A DNA stretch of 64,000 nt, taken from a virus. A program made the translations under genes and the position numbers. The DNA lies in the IMG/VR virus record IMGVR_UViG_3300042908_001001, positions 1-64,000 of that record. One strand, 5' to 3'. Below, piece by piece: positions 50,983-58,288 of this stretch. Under the pieces are notes generated by a model, which was not told the DNA's origin, did not search any database, and saw nothing but the letters and a program-made list of their open reading frames with translations. Position 1 is the stretch's first letter; each line of letters starts with the position of its first letter.

Positions 50983-51955
50983 CGAGTCACTAAATGAACG
51001 ATTAGAAAAATTAGAAACTATGTTTTCTATTCTCAGTACCAAGGTAGATAATGACCTCAAGAAAGTAGTCGAACAAAGCTTGCCAGATAAAATCAAAACC
51101 GATATTTTGGAGGCAGTCGGTCTTGATGGATTGGTTGAAAAAGCTCTTGAAAATTCAGTCCCTATTCAAGAGATAAAACGGATCTCAAGAATTACTCATG
51201 AAACAAAAAAGGATTTATTCACCACTAAAGTGGAAAATCGTACCCTAAAACAAGATGCTGACTTTAAAAAATATGGAGTTGATCCTTATCGCATCAAAGT
51301 TGACGGACTAGAGAGCGAATTAAGGACGATGACAGAAAAACTCATTGCACTCAAAAAGCAACATGAGTTGGTATTGAACAATATTCAGGCTCAGGTATTG
51401 GAATTGTTCAAATACTTATACTCAAAAGACAGCGAATTTACCATGTTTAGCGACACGATGAGTGCCATTGACAAGGCTTTACAGCAGGCGATCGCGGCTA
51501 ACAGGGAATCAGAGATAAATCCCGTCATGACAGTAAACAATGAAATTGTCACAGTGTACCGTCAAGACATTGAGAACCAAGGGGAAATCACTATTTTCAT
51601 GAAAGATTTCAAGCGAAAAGCCTACAGGGATATGTTGGAAAATTACGGTATCTCAAGAAACTCACTTGCGAGGCTCTTGGATGTATCTCCTAATACCCCA
51701 GACCGTATCAAGGGACGGATACAGGATTATATGGCAGAAAAACATCCGTCTATACCAGTTCACGTCAAAATCCGTCTATCCAGATATGGAATTAAGGGGG
51801 ATGACGTTACTATGTTTTTCCCATTGGAGGAAACCCGAAAATCCAACCTGAGATTCTTCTTACCTGAAAAGTTAAACCCTTGGGAGCCTCGAATCAGACA
51901 AGCAATACTGAAAGGAACCGCAAACATAGTCGACAAAAAAGACCAAACACATTGA
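50975..51955 (+). CDS. coiled-coil protein with C-terminal HTH
   Basis: 326 residues. Residues 1-170 are mostly coiled coil; residues about 215-260 carry a helix-turn-helix-like segment (ENYGISRNSLARLLDVSPN). Coupled to the RHH-like gene upstream. The pair could act as a regulator or a replication/partition accessory. No ATPase is nearby, so a ParA-type system is not supported. Confidence 0.6.
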   Translation: MNNESLNERLEKLETMFSILSTKVDNDLKKVVEQSLPDKIKTDILEAVGLDGLVEKALENSVPIQEIKRISRITHETKKDLFTTKVENRTLKQDADFKKYGVDPYRIKVDGLESELRTMTEKLIALKKQHELVLNNIQAQVLELFKYLYSKDSEFTMFSDTMSAIDKALQQAIAANRESEINPVMTVNNEIVTVYRQDIENQGEITIFMKDFKRKAYRDMLENYGISRNSLARLLDVSPNTPDRIKGRIQDYMAEKHPSIPVHVKIRLSRYGIKGDDVTMFFPLEETRKSNLRFFLPEKLNPWEPRIRQAILKGTANIVDKKDQTH

Positions 51956-52026
51956 AACATAAGGGATTCAGCTTATTCTATGCACTAGAAATATTTCAGT
52001 CCATAAAGATGGATCACCTTTTTTGG

Positions 52027-52173
52027 TCTATTGACCATTACAACCTATACACAGAAGCCGATCCAATGGGGTCAAAAAGTTATTACTAAGGCTAAAAAGA
52101 TATTATATCCAAAGTAATAACTTTCTAAGGGGCTTGGATCGGCTTCTACACAAGACTCTTAACGGTCAATAGA
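52027..52173. repeat. large nested inverted repeat
   Basis: Three perfect arm pairs nest within 147 bp: TCTATTGACC (52027-52036) with GGTCAATAGA (52164-52173); AGAAGCCGATCC (52053-52064) with GGATCGGCTTCT (52136-52147); AAAGTTATTACT (52076-52087) with AGTAATAACTTT (52113-52124). A GATAT/ATATC palindrome is at the centre. The outer arm also forms a local hairpin TGGTC-TATT-GACCA. The 525-bp gap 51956-52481 has no credible gene. Could be an origin, a cruciform, a terminator or an RNA hairpin. Confidence 0.8.
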
Positions 52174-52417
52174 TTAAAATACCCGATCCCCACTTTTTTC
52201 ACTCACTATCTTGACTCATATTTCATCCTCACACCATAGCCATGTCAATCATTGACACAAGAAAACTCACTCATTTAAGCCCGTCCCCTATCTCGCTATA
52301 GTTTCTGCCTTCCGACTACCTAGCCCGCCTAGAATTTAATCCTATGGCCAAATGGTGAGACATTGAGTAAAGCGATCGCATTACAGGTTCACTCTAAAAA
52401 TTAATTTGATTAAATAC

Positions 52418-52460
52418 TTGACAAGTACAAAATATATTGATAGACTTGGGATATACCAAG
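52418..52460 (+). promoter_or_regulatory. accessory promoter and operator, copy A
   Basis: TTGACA, 17 bp, TAGACT, then CTTGG-GATATA-CCAAG at the expected start site (52445-52460). First of five related elements. Confidence 0.75.
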
Positions 52461-52481
52461 AAAACAAGAGAGGACGTAGTA

Positions 52482-52664
52482 ATGACTACCAAATTTAACA
52501 AGTCTGAAATTAAATTGATTAATCAAATCAAAAAAGCAGGAGAGTTGATCATTTACAATGAACCTAAATTTTGGGATAAAGTGCAAAGAATGATAGATAA
52601 GAGTCCTGATGCTTTTTGCTACGAAGTTCTAAATTCTGGATTAATAGTAATAACCCTTGCATAA
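52482..52664 (+). CDS. small accessory protein
   Basis: 60 residues from ATG 52482 (AAGAGAGGACGTAGTA before it); an in-frame TTG further up lies at 52437 within the promoter. Helical N-terminus, hydrophobic end (SGLIVITLA). First of a series of small genes each following this promoter type. Function unknown. Confidence 0.6.
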   Translation: MTTKFNKSEIKLINQIKKAGELIIYNEPKFWDKVQRMIDKSPDAFCYEVLNSGLIVITLA

Positions 52665-52678
52665 CCACCACCGCGATC

Positions 52679-52700
52679 GCCTATCTCGCTTCTGATAGGC
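52679..52700. repeat. HIP1-linked hairpin, copy 1
   Basis: GCCTATC and GATAGGC around an 8-base loop; the 5' arm begins in a HIP1 octamer (52673-52680). No U run follows. Confidence 0.65.
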
Positions 52701-52731
52701 AAATTAAAACAATTTTATGGAGAGTAAAGCA

Positions 52732-52920
52732 ATGTTTAATTATGTCGAGATTGATTGTTTCCGTCTAGAAGACAGTAAATTGTGTGTTGTCGACAAAGGC
52801 AGTGAAGGCTATTTTATGGTGATTACCTCTTTGTCAGGAGAGAACATCGAAAACGAAAAGCATAGACCCATAAATCAAGCATTGTATTACGCTTTACTGG
52901 AAAGCAACCAAGATGATTAA
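52732..52920 (+). CDS. hypothetical small protein
   Basis: 62 residues from ATG 52732, with GGAGAG upstream; ATG 52717 is the alternative. Beta-rich. Stop overlaps the next gene start region. Function unknown. Confidence 0.55.
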   Translation: MFNYVEIDCFRLEDSKLCVVDKGSEGYFMVITSLSGENIENEKHRPINQALYYALLESNQDD

Positions 52921-53152
52921 ATGTCCTAAATGCGATCGCCCCTACCGATGCCCTAGATGCGGCGGCGATCGCTTATGGCTTGCTGGTTTTGTTTACGATA
53001 CCGCAAAATTTATCTGTAGTGATTGCAAATTCAAGTCTGCTCACTGTTTCTCCTGTAAAAAGGAAAAGCAGGAAACCGAGGCAATCAAAGCAGAGCTAAA
53101 GAAGCGAAAACCTTCTAAACCTAAACGCCGATGGGGAAACACAGGATTCTAA
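52913..53152 (+). CDS. double zinc-ribbon protein
   Basis: 79 residues: CPKC, CPRC, CSDC and CFSC pairs make two four-Cys ribbons, followed by a Lys/Arg-rich tail. Two HIP1 octamers lie in it. Likely binds nucleic acid. Overlaps the preceding gene by 8 bp. Confidence 0.65.
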   Translation: MIKCPKCDRPYRCPRCGGDRLWLAGFVYDTAKFICSDCKFKSAHCFSCKKEKQETEAIKAELKKRKPSKPKRRWGNTGF

Positions 53153-53172
53153 AAATTAATTTGACTAAATAC

Positions 53173-53215
53173 TTGACAAGTATAAAGTATATTGATAAGC
53201 TTGGGATATACCAAG
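53173..53215 (+). promoter_or_regulatory. accessory promoter and operator, copy B
   Basis: TTGACA, 17 bp, TAAGCT, then CTTGG-GATATA-CCAAG at 53200-53215. The 90 bp around it are nearly identical to copy A. Confidence 0.75.
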
Positions 53216-53237
53216 AAAACAAAGAGAGGACACAGTA

Positions 53238-53459
53238 ATGACCACCGCAACTATCCCCGCCAATATTGAAAAGCAAGTAAAGTTTTTAAATCAATCATTA
53301 ATCAAAGGAAAGATTACAGTCGAGCTAATCATTGAATCTGTAAAGACCTATGCCGATTCTGACAACTACGAAAACGAAGACGTACTGGATGCAATGCTTT
53401 TCTGGTTAGAAGAAAAAATGACCCCCGAATCTTACTCAGAACTTTGTGACTCACTTTAG
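53238..53459 (+). CDS. small acidic helical protein
   Basis: 73 residues, ATG after AAAGAGAGGACACAGTA. Helical, with DNYENEDVLDAMLFWLEEKM. Second gene of the same cassette type as 52482. Function unknown. Confidence 0.6.
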   Translation: MTTATIPANIEKQVKFLNQSLIKGKITVELIIESVKTYADSDNYENEDVLDAMLFWLEEKMTPESYSELCDSL

Positions 53460-53472
53460 ATGAACCGCGATC

Positions 53473-53494
53473 GCCTATCTCGCTTCTGATAGGC
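53473..53494. repeat. HIP1-linked hairpin, copy 2
   Basis: Same arms and loop as copy 1 (GCCTATC / GATAGGC), 14 bp after the gene stop. Confidence 0.65.
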
Positions 53495-53523
53495 AGTAAA
53501 TTTATTTTTGAGGATTTAGTTAA

Positions 53524-54327
53524 ATGGAAGATCTGAAGGCTATTTTTAATGACTGGCTTAAACAACAACCTCAATCTTATATGCTGTCTCAACCAGTTAA
53601 AGAATTGTTATTTAAAGCTTTTTTGTTTGGTAACGAAGAGGGTTATAAAAACTTGCCAAAAACCGATCCAGAAAATTACGATCATTTACTTGGCGTGATG
53701 CCCGATTCTGAAATTGCAAAACAATTTTCTATTTCTCGCCACTCTGTTTTATATAGAAGAAAAAAACTAGGGATTCCTGCCTACGATCCCCCTATACCAT
53801 ACGATCATTTACTTGGTACAAAACCAGATTCCGAAATTGCCAAAGATTTTGAGATGTCTGTTACGGCTGTACGCAATAGGAGGATAAGATTAAATATCCC
53901 TGCCTATAAAAACCCACCATTAAACATCCCTATTGATAAAATCCCGCCATCGTATGATCATTTACTTGGCACAATGCCCGACTCGCAAATTGCGAAAGAT
54001 TTTGGCACAACCAGACAATTAGTTCGATACAGAAGGAAAAAAAAAGATATCCCAGCGTTTGATCCTGTCCCAAAAATCGATCATTTGCTTGGCACAAAAT
54101 CCGATCACCAGATCGCCAAGGAGGTGGGAACACCTGTTTGCAATGTATCAAGAAAACGCCGAAAATTAAAAATAGATGTCTATGCCCCAGATTGCTTCTA
54201 TGCCCATTTACTGGGAACGATGCCCGATACTCAAATCGCAAAAGATTTCGGGGTTTCCAGTTCATCCGTTCAGCAACAGAGATCGAAACTAGGTATCCCC
54301 CCTTACAGCAAAAAAACATCAAAATAG
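53524..54327 (+). CDS. tandem array of five HTH repeats
   Basis: 267 residues. After an N-terminal 50-residue helical cap, five copies of a roughly 41-residue unit begin at DHLLG (residues 53, 94, 145, 186 and 227). Each reads as DHLLGTMPDSEIAKDFG, a helix-turn-helix with a variable second helix, then RRKKLGIPAY. One linker is 10 residues longer. Variation lies mainly in the recognition helix (for example SRHSVLYRR, SVTAVRNRR, TRQLVRYRR). This suggests one protein that reads an extended DNA sequence. Confidence 0.8.
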   Translation: MEDLKAIFNDWLKQQPQSYMLSQPVKELLFKAFLFGNEEGYKNLPKTDPENYDHLLGVMPDSEIAKQFSISRHSVLYRRKKLGIPAYDPPIPYDHLLGTKPDSEIAKDFEMSVTAVRNRRIRLNIPAYKNPPLNIPIDKIPPSYDHLLGTMPDSQIAKDFGTTRQLVRYRRKKKDIPAFDPVPKIDHLLGTKSDHQIAKEVGTPVCNVSRKRRKLKIDVYAPDCFYAHLLGTMPDTQIAKDFGVSSSSVQQQRSKLGIPPYSKKTSK

Positions 54328-54336
54328 TCCGCGATC

Positions 54337-54357
54337 GCCTATCCCAACCCGATAGGC
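54337..54357. repeat. HIP1-linked hairpin, copy 3
   Basis: GCCTATC / GATAGGC with a 7-base loop; HIP1 octamer overlaps the 5' arm. 10 bp after the HTH-array stop. Confidence 0.65.
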
Positions 54358-54389
54358 AATAAATTAATTTATTTTGAGGATAAAATCAA

Positions 54390-54611
54390 ATGATAGCCAT
54401 TGACACAGCAATAGTTTTTTCTCTTTACTACATGATAGTCGGAGTCCTTATCAGCACTCATGCGCGAAAAATACTCAAGCCAACAAATCATACAGAAAGT
54501 CTTGGCGCGACTGTCTTGGTAGTTATATGGCCCATCGTATTAATCTTTTATGCAGTCGGATTCATGGAAGGGATGATAAAAGCCATTAAAAGACAAATGA
54601 GAGACCAATAA
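54390..54611 (+). CDS. small two-helix membrane protein
   Basis: 73 residues; two transmembrane helices (IVFSLYYMIVGVLIS; ATVLVVIWPIVLIFYAVG). Follows TTTTGAGGATAAAATCAA. Function unknown. Confidence 0.6.
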   Translation: MIAIDTAIVFSLYYMIVGVLISTHARKILKPTNHTESLGATVLVVIWPIVLIFYAVGFMEGMIKAIKRQMRDQ

Positions 54612-54641
54612 AGCACGAAACCCAAAAACTTAACCGCGATC

Positions 54642-54667
54642 GCCTATCCTCACCCGATAGGCTTTTT
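54642..54667 (+). terminator. HIP1-linked hairpin, copy 4, with U run
   Basis: GCCTATC / GATAGGC followed by TTTTTAAT, so this copy has the full form of an intrinsic terminator. Confidence 0.7.
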
Positions 54668-54747
54668 AATACAATAACCCATAGACAAAATCTATCCCAA
54701 TCCACAAAACCATAGGCATACTAAATAATAGTATCTCATCTCAATAG

Positions 54748-54772
54748 AATGAGAATGATTATCATTCTCATT
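54748..54772. promoter_or_regulatory. Fur-box-like palindrome 1
   Basis: A 25-bp perfect palindrome centred on T54760. Its central 19 bp, GAGAATGATTATCATTCTC, matches the classical Fur box in all but two symmetric positions. Lies in a 358-bp gene-free gap. Confidence 0.65.
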
Positions 54773-54778
54773 TTGTTC

Positions 54779-54795
54779 CATAGATGGTTTCTATG
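54779..54795. repeat. 17-bp palindromic repeat, copy 2
   Basis: Identical to 50460-50476. It lies between the two Fur-box-like palindromes. Confidence 0.6.
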
Positions 54796-54797
54796 AT

Positions 54798-54816
54798 GAT
54801 AATGATAATCATTCTC
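54798..54816. promoter_or_regulatory. Fur-box-like site 2
   Basis: GATAATGATAATCATTCTC matches the 19-bp consensus Fur box at 18 of 19 positions. About 105 bp upstream of the promoter at 54921. Confidence 0.65.
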
Positions 54817-54920
54817 ATTTTTAATACCCTTTACGCTATATATAGGTTAGGGAGCTTGTGTGTATTTGAAAACATTTAGAATCCGAGTAGAAATGTTTTG
54901 AGATTGTAGCCTGTTTTTAA

Positions 54921-54949
54921 TTGACAAGCATATTTTATAATGTTAAGAT
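54921..54949 (+). promoter_or_regulatory. promoter of zinc-ribbon gene
   Basis: TTGACA, 17 bp, TAAGAT. Same -35 extension (AAG) and -10 as the accessory promoters but without the inverted repeat. Confidence 0.7.
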
Positions 54950-54969
54950 GGAAAATAAAAAGGTAGATT

Positions 54970-55248
54970 ATGTTTCAATGCTGTGGCGTTTTGATGGCTA
55001 AGAATGGCCTTACCAAGGGCGGTAATCAAAAGTATCGCTGTAAAGTTTGCAAGAAAACTAAAGTAGATAGTCCTCCCAGACTTAGTCGTGAAGAGTATCA
55101 GAGACGATGGAGGGAAGAAAACCCTGATAAGGTAAGTCAGTGGCAAAAAGACTATTTTAAACGTCATCCCGAAAAGTACGAAGAAAAGAAAAAGAAAGAA
55201 ACTGAAAGACAAAGACTGGCTAGACAAGCTAAAAAACAAGCCAGTTAA
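54970..55248 (+). CDS. zinc-ribbon basic protein (transposase-N-like)
   Basis: 92 residues. CC near the start, then KNGLTKGGNQKYRCKVCKK, the zinc ribbon that opens IS1-type transposases, joined to a basic coil (YQRRWREENPDKVSQW). No catalytic domain. It may be a small DNA-binding protein. AAAGGTAGATT before ATG; ATG 54994 is an alternative. Confidence 0.6.
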   Translation: MFQCCGVLMAKNGLTKGGNQKYRCKVCKKTKVDSPPRLSREEYQRRWREENPDKVSQWQKDYFKRHPEKYEEKKKKETERQRLARQAKKQAS

Positions 55249-55276
55249 TATTTTTTAGGGCATTTAAGGGCATTGC

Positions 55277-55678
55277 ATGGTCAAAGTCATAAGTCACAAG
55301 AAAGAAGTATTAGGACGGTATCAAAGGGCATTTAAAGCAAGTGCCGAGGATTTTGATACCGCCATGACTACCGTGATTAGAGAACCTAGAGACTGGCCGA
55401 GTGGATTCGGGACGACAATCAGGCGTGGCAGTGGTGAAACTGTAGTCGGTAGCTATCGTAATATTGTGGATTATGGCAATTTGAGAGATAGCCAGTTGAT
55501 GAGTGTTGAACAATTTAAGGCGATTTATTCGTGGGATGGTATGGGCGAGACACCCGCCGCTATCGTATTTTTCGGAGCTACCTTGAGAAACGGAACCCAG
55601 ATCCCGCCCAGAGACTGGGTATCAATGGCATTGAGTGAAATTAATTTGAGTGAGAAATTTAAAGACAATTTAGATTAA
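55277..55678 (+). CDS. head-tail joining / tail completion protein (HK97 gp10-like)
   Basis: 133 residues. PRDWPSGFGTTIRRGSG and NIVDYGNLRDSQ match the pattern of HK97 gp10-type tail-completion proteins. First gene of the tail module. Confidence 0.62.
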   Translation: MVKVISHKKEVLGRYQRAFKASAEDFDTAMTTVIREPRDWPSGFGTTIRRGSGETVVGSYRNIVDYGNLRDSQLMSVEQFKAIYSWDGMGETPAAIVFFGATLRNGTQIPPRDWVSMALSEINLSEKFKDNLD

Positions 55679-55682
55679 ATAC

Positions 55683-55726
55683 TTGACAAGGATAAATTAT
55701 GTTGTTAAGATGGTTAGTATAAACCA
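55683..55726 (+). promoter_or_regulatory. accessory promoter and operator, copy C
   Basis: TTGACA, 17 bp, TAAGAT, then TGGTT-AGTATA-AACCA (55711-55726). Confidence 0.75.
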
Positions 55727-55744
55727 AGTAAAGGAATTAATCAG

Positions 55745-55945
55745 ATGACCACTTCAAACGAAATTAAAAAAGCAGTCAAGGCAATCACAGGATTGAAAGT
55801 TAGAATCAAAGATAATAAAAAATTTTATACCATTAGCAACAGCGAAAGTCATCTTCCTAATGGGTTTGGTCACTTTGCGGAAGAATTAAAATCTATGTTT
55901 GCAGTAACCCGTCTTGATGGTTGTTCTTTTGACATTTTGAAGTAA
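55745..55945 (+). CDS. moron gene 1
   Basis: 66 residues, unknown. It has its own promoter-operator (55683) and intrinsic terminator (55966) and is inserted between tail-completion genes: the definition of a moron. The N-terminus is basic (KKAVKAITGLKVRIKDNKK), the end acidic. Morons often modify host behaviour or resist defences; here the role is unknown. Confidence 0.65.
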   Translation: MTTSNEIKKAVKAITGLKVRIKDNKKFYTISNSESHLPNGFGHFAEELKSMFAVTRLDGCSFDILK

Positions 55946-55965
55946 AAACAAAATCAATCAACTTT

Positions 55966-55991
55966 AACCCTTGCCCTAAAAAGTAAGGGTT
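55966..55991 (+). terminator. moron 1 terminator
   Basis: AACCCT ... AGGGTT around TGCCCTAAAAAGTA, then AATATTTTAT. Same design as the terminators at 58010 and 58672. Confidence 0.75.
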
Positions 55992-56022
55992 AATATTTTA
56001 TAAAACAATCCCACCTTGTTTT

Positions 56023-56292
56023 ATGGAATTATCTCAAGCATTAACGCCCTTTATCACGTTCAACGGTTGCCAAGCCTCGCAATTAATGGTTAGGCATTTA
56101 AGGTATGGTGATAAAAGTTTTTATATTGTTAGAAGACAGTTACTCAAGAAAGGGACAAAACCCTATTATGTTTGCGAGATATTCGGGACTAAATTTTGCT
56201 CTATCTCCCTTGAGCAAATATTAAAAGACATTGAAAGCGTTTACCCCTGTAAAAATTATAAATATTATGGCAATAACACCGTTACAGCTTAA
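56023..56292 (+). CDS. hypothetical small protein
   Basis: 89 residues, mixed alpha/beta, no recognised family. Its last 26 bp overlap the next gene. Placed in the tail module, so structural or assembly roles are possible. Confidence 0.5.
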   Translation: MELSQALTPFITFNGCQASQLMVRHLRYGDKSFYIVRRQLLKKGTKPYYVCEIFGTKFCSISLEQILKDIESVYPCKNYKYYGNNTVTA

Positions 56293-56689
56293 GTCCGACC
56301 TTGAAAAAGTATTAGAAGTTACCCGTCATCCCACCACCAAGAAAGTGCTTACCTTTGGATTGGTTGGTAAATACACTTATCAGGCTAACGGATTTATTGA
56401 TACCGCGATCGCGATCGGTTCAGCCAAAAGCGGTGTCACAGTCGAGGGATTAGAGATTGTAATTGATTTTCCTAAAACCGAATCATCTTGTAGTACCGAC
56501 AAATACGTGCAATTAACAGAGAAATTTACCGTTAGGATGATTCAACGTAGTGGCGAGAATTTATACCCTGCTAGGGAGATTATTAAAAGGCTAGGGTTAA
56601 GGGATTATACCGACTCATCTATTATTGGGGATGTGATTGGTAATTATCCCCAGTATGTTTTCAGTTTTAGATACTCGGAAGGATTTTAA
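56267..56689 (+). CDS. putative tail terminator
   Basis: 140 residues from ATG 56267 (MAITPLQLKSDLE), preferred over the in-frame ATG at 56231 inside the preceding gene. Position between the completion protein and tail tube, and beta-rich make-up, suit a tail terminator. No family motif recognised. Confidence 0.5.
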   Translation: MAITPLQLKSDLEKVLEVTRHPTTKKVLTFGLVGKYTYQANGFIDTAIAIGSAKSGVTVEGLEIVIDFPKTESSCSTDKYVQLTEKFTVRMIQRSGENLYPAREIIKRLGLRDYTDSSIIGDVIGNYPQYVFSFRYSEGF

Positions 56690-56744
56690 AAGTTGTGGTT
56701 ATTATTTAATAGCCTATTTTTAAAACTCTAGAGGTAAAATTTTT

Positions 56745-57530
56745 ATGGCTTCCGACTTTGAATTGTTTAGTAATCCGATTACAAGCAAAAACTCAGTTAT
56801 TAATGCAGGATCAAAATTACTATTGTGTGCATTGCCTACTGGGTTTAGCGGTAAGACTGGGCCTCCTGAAATTACTCTCACACAAAAAACATCTACGGCG
56901 GTTTCGGTTGGGGGTACTAGCCTGACGATTACTCCCAGCGAGGATGTGATTTTAGCTGATGGTGTGATTTTGTATTTTACTGGTAACAAAAAATTTGTTG
57001 TTAACGGGACTCAGACCGTTACTGGGACTGATTTTGTGTTGGCAATCGATCCCGCCACAACTGGGAATACCCTTAGCGGTGGTGAAACTTGCCTAACGTG
57101 GGGGGTTTTGGCTTTAAACTCTCCAACCGATATCCCCTTAAACCAAGCCTCCAACATGGAGGGTCGTGGCGATCTTAACTACGGATTCCAAAAAGGGCAA
57201 AATCTGGTTGGTACAACTTTCGCGCCCCAAATTACCTGTTTTACGACTAATGACGATATTGCCTATGATAAGCTTATCAAGCCCTACGATGGGTCTGGTA
57301 ATACTATTTTTGCAATGATTTGGAGGGGGGATGGTCGATGGGCGGCTGGTGAAGCATTAGTCGTTAATCTGACTGAAAACGGGGCTGAATCAACCCAGAT
57401 CAAGCCTACTTTCACGCTTGACTTCCGACCCCCTTGGGTTATGGGGATCAAGTATTCGGAGATGACCGATCCTCAAAAGGCAGAAGCCAACTTGATTATG
57501 AAAAAATCTGGACTGCCCTTGCTTGCTTAA
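56745..57530 (+). CDS. major tail (tube) protein
   Basis: 261 residues. Beta-rich with IPLNQASNMEGRGDLNYGFQ and AMIWRGDGRWAAGEALVVNL, features of siphovirus tail tube proteins. ATG follows AGAGGTAAAATTTTT. It is followed by a terminator and the tail chaperone region. Expected to polymerise around the tape measure. Confidence 0.75.
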   Translation: MASDFELFSNPITSKNSVINAGSKLLLCALPTGFSGKTGPPEITLTQKTSTAVSVGGTSLTITPSEDVILADGVILYFTGNKKFVVNGTQTVTGTDFVLAIDPATTGNTLSGGETCLTWGVLALNSPTDIPLNQASNMEGRGDLNYGFQKGQNLVGTTFAPQITCFTTNDDIAYDKLIKPYDGSGNTIFAMIWRGDGRWAAGEALVVNLTENGAESTQIKPTFTLDFRPPWVMGIKYSEMTDPQKAEANLIMKKSGLPLLA

Positions 57531-57552
57531 GTTTTACTCTTTACCCTCTCTT

Positions 57553-57578
57553 AACCCTTACTCTGTAGGGGTTTCTTT
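57553..57578 (+). terminator. tail tube terminator
   Basis: AACCC ... GGGTT with an 11-base loop, then TCTTTAT. 22 bp after the tube stop. Confidence 0.6.
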
Positions 57579-57606
57579 ATATCTATATTTTATTTTCCCT
57601 AAATAC

Positions 57607-57650
57607 TTGACAAGTATAAAATAAGGGTATAAGATGGTTAGTATAAACCA
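57607..57650 (+). promoter_or_regulatory. accessory promoter and operator, copy D
   Basis: TTGACA, 17 bp, TAAGAT, then TGGTT-AGTATA-AACCA (57635-57650). Confidence 0.78.
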
Positions 57651-57671
57651 AGCAAAGAGAGATTAAAGATT

Positions 57672-57989
57672 ATGGATTTTCAAAAAGAAATCACAATCAA
57701 AGGATGCACCATTAAATTAATCCCATCATCCGAGGTTCCAGTATATGATCGTTGTCAAGGGAAAAGGATTATGGGGGCTGGCTTTTTCCCTATCCCTGAA
57801 ACAAATTTAAAAGCATTATGTGTTTACACTCGGAGTTACGGAAAAAAGAGCTATTCTTTCGACTTTGGAGATACATGGAGTACGGTTAAAGAACACGCTT
57901 TTAGTTATTTCTTGGATTCATTAAAAGCTCAAATCGAAAATGAATTATACAGCACAACAGAAGGGACTTTATACGTCAAAGAAGCCTAA
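57672..57989 (+). CDS. moron gene 2
   Basis: 105 residues, alpha/beta, no recognised family. Flanked by copy D promoter and an AACCCT/AGGGTT terminator between the tube and chaperone genes. AAAGAGAGATTAAAGATT precedes ATG, identical to the leader of moron 3. Confidence 0.65.
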   Translation: MDFQKEITIKGCTIKLIPSSEVPVYDRCQGKRIMGAGFFPIPETNLKALCVYTRSYGKKSYSFDFGDTWSTVKEHAFSYFLDSLKAQIENELYSTTEGTLYVKEA

Positions 57990-58009
57990 AAACAAATCAA
58001 TCAATCCTT

Positions 58010-58041
58010 AACCCTTGCCCTAAAAAGTGAGGGTTATCATT
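58010..58041 (+). terminator. moron 2 terminator
   Basis: AACCCT ... AGGGTT then TATCATTTTTT. It runs into the start of the gene at 58046. Confidence 0.75.
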
Positions 58042-58045
58042 TTTT

Positions 58046-58279
58046 ATGCTTAAACTACAATCACCTAACGGAAAAGTAATTTTATGGGGTGCTACTGTAA
58101 GCGATCGCACTGTATCGGCTGAGATAGCGTTTATCGGGTCGTCAATTCAAAACCCGATGATTCCACTATCAAAACCTAACAGCAAGACTAGGGAGTGTTT
58201 TGTTAGACTGCCAGACAACTTTTTGATGCAAGCTTTGCCCATGAAAGGGAATAATATTACGCTTGAAATTATTGATTGA
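58046..58279 (+). CDS. hypothetical small protein
   Basis: 77 residues, beta-rich (KVILWGATVSDRTVSAEIAF). It starts within 5 bp of the moron 2 terminator and has no clear ribosome site, so its transcription depends on readthrough. HIP1 octamer inside. Function unknown. Confidence 0.5.
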   Translation: MLKLQSPNGKVILWGATVSDRTVSAEIAFIGSSIQNPMIPLSKPNSKTRECFVRLPDNFLMQALPMKGNNITLEIID

Positions 58280-58288
58280 TTAGAATGC

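Noticed and set aside
50578-51955. RHH-like plus coiled-coil genes considered as a ParA/ParB-type partition locus
   Set aside because: No Walker ATPase or actin-like gene is adjacent, and no iteron array was seen.
51880-52089. 69-codon ORF overlapping the nested palindrome
   Set aside because: Mostly overlaps the preceding gene in another frame and then the palindrome arm; no start signal.
54943-55239. 98-codon minus-strand hydrophobic ORF
   Set aside because: Antisense to the Lys/Glu-rich zinc-ribbon gene; composition mirror.
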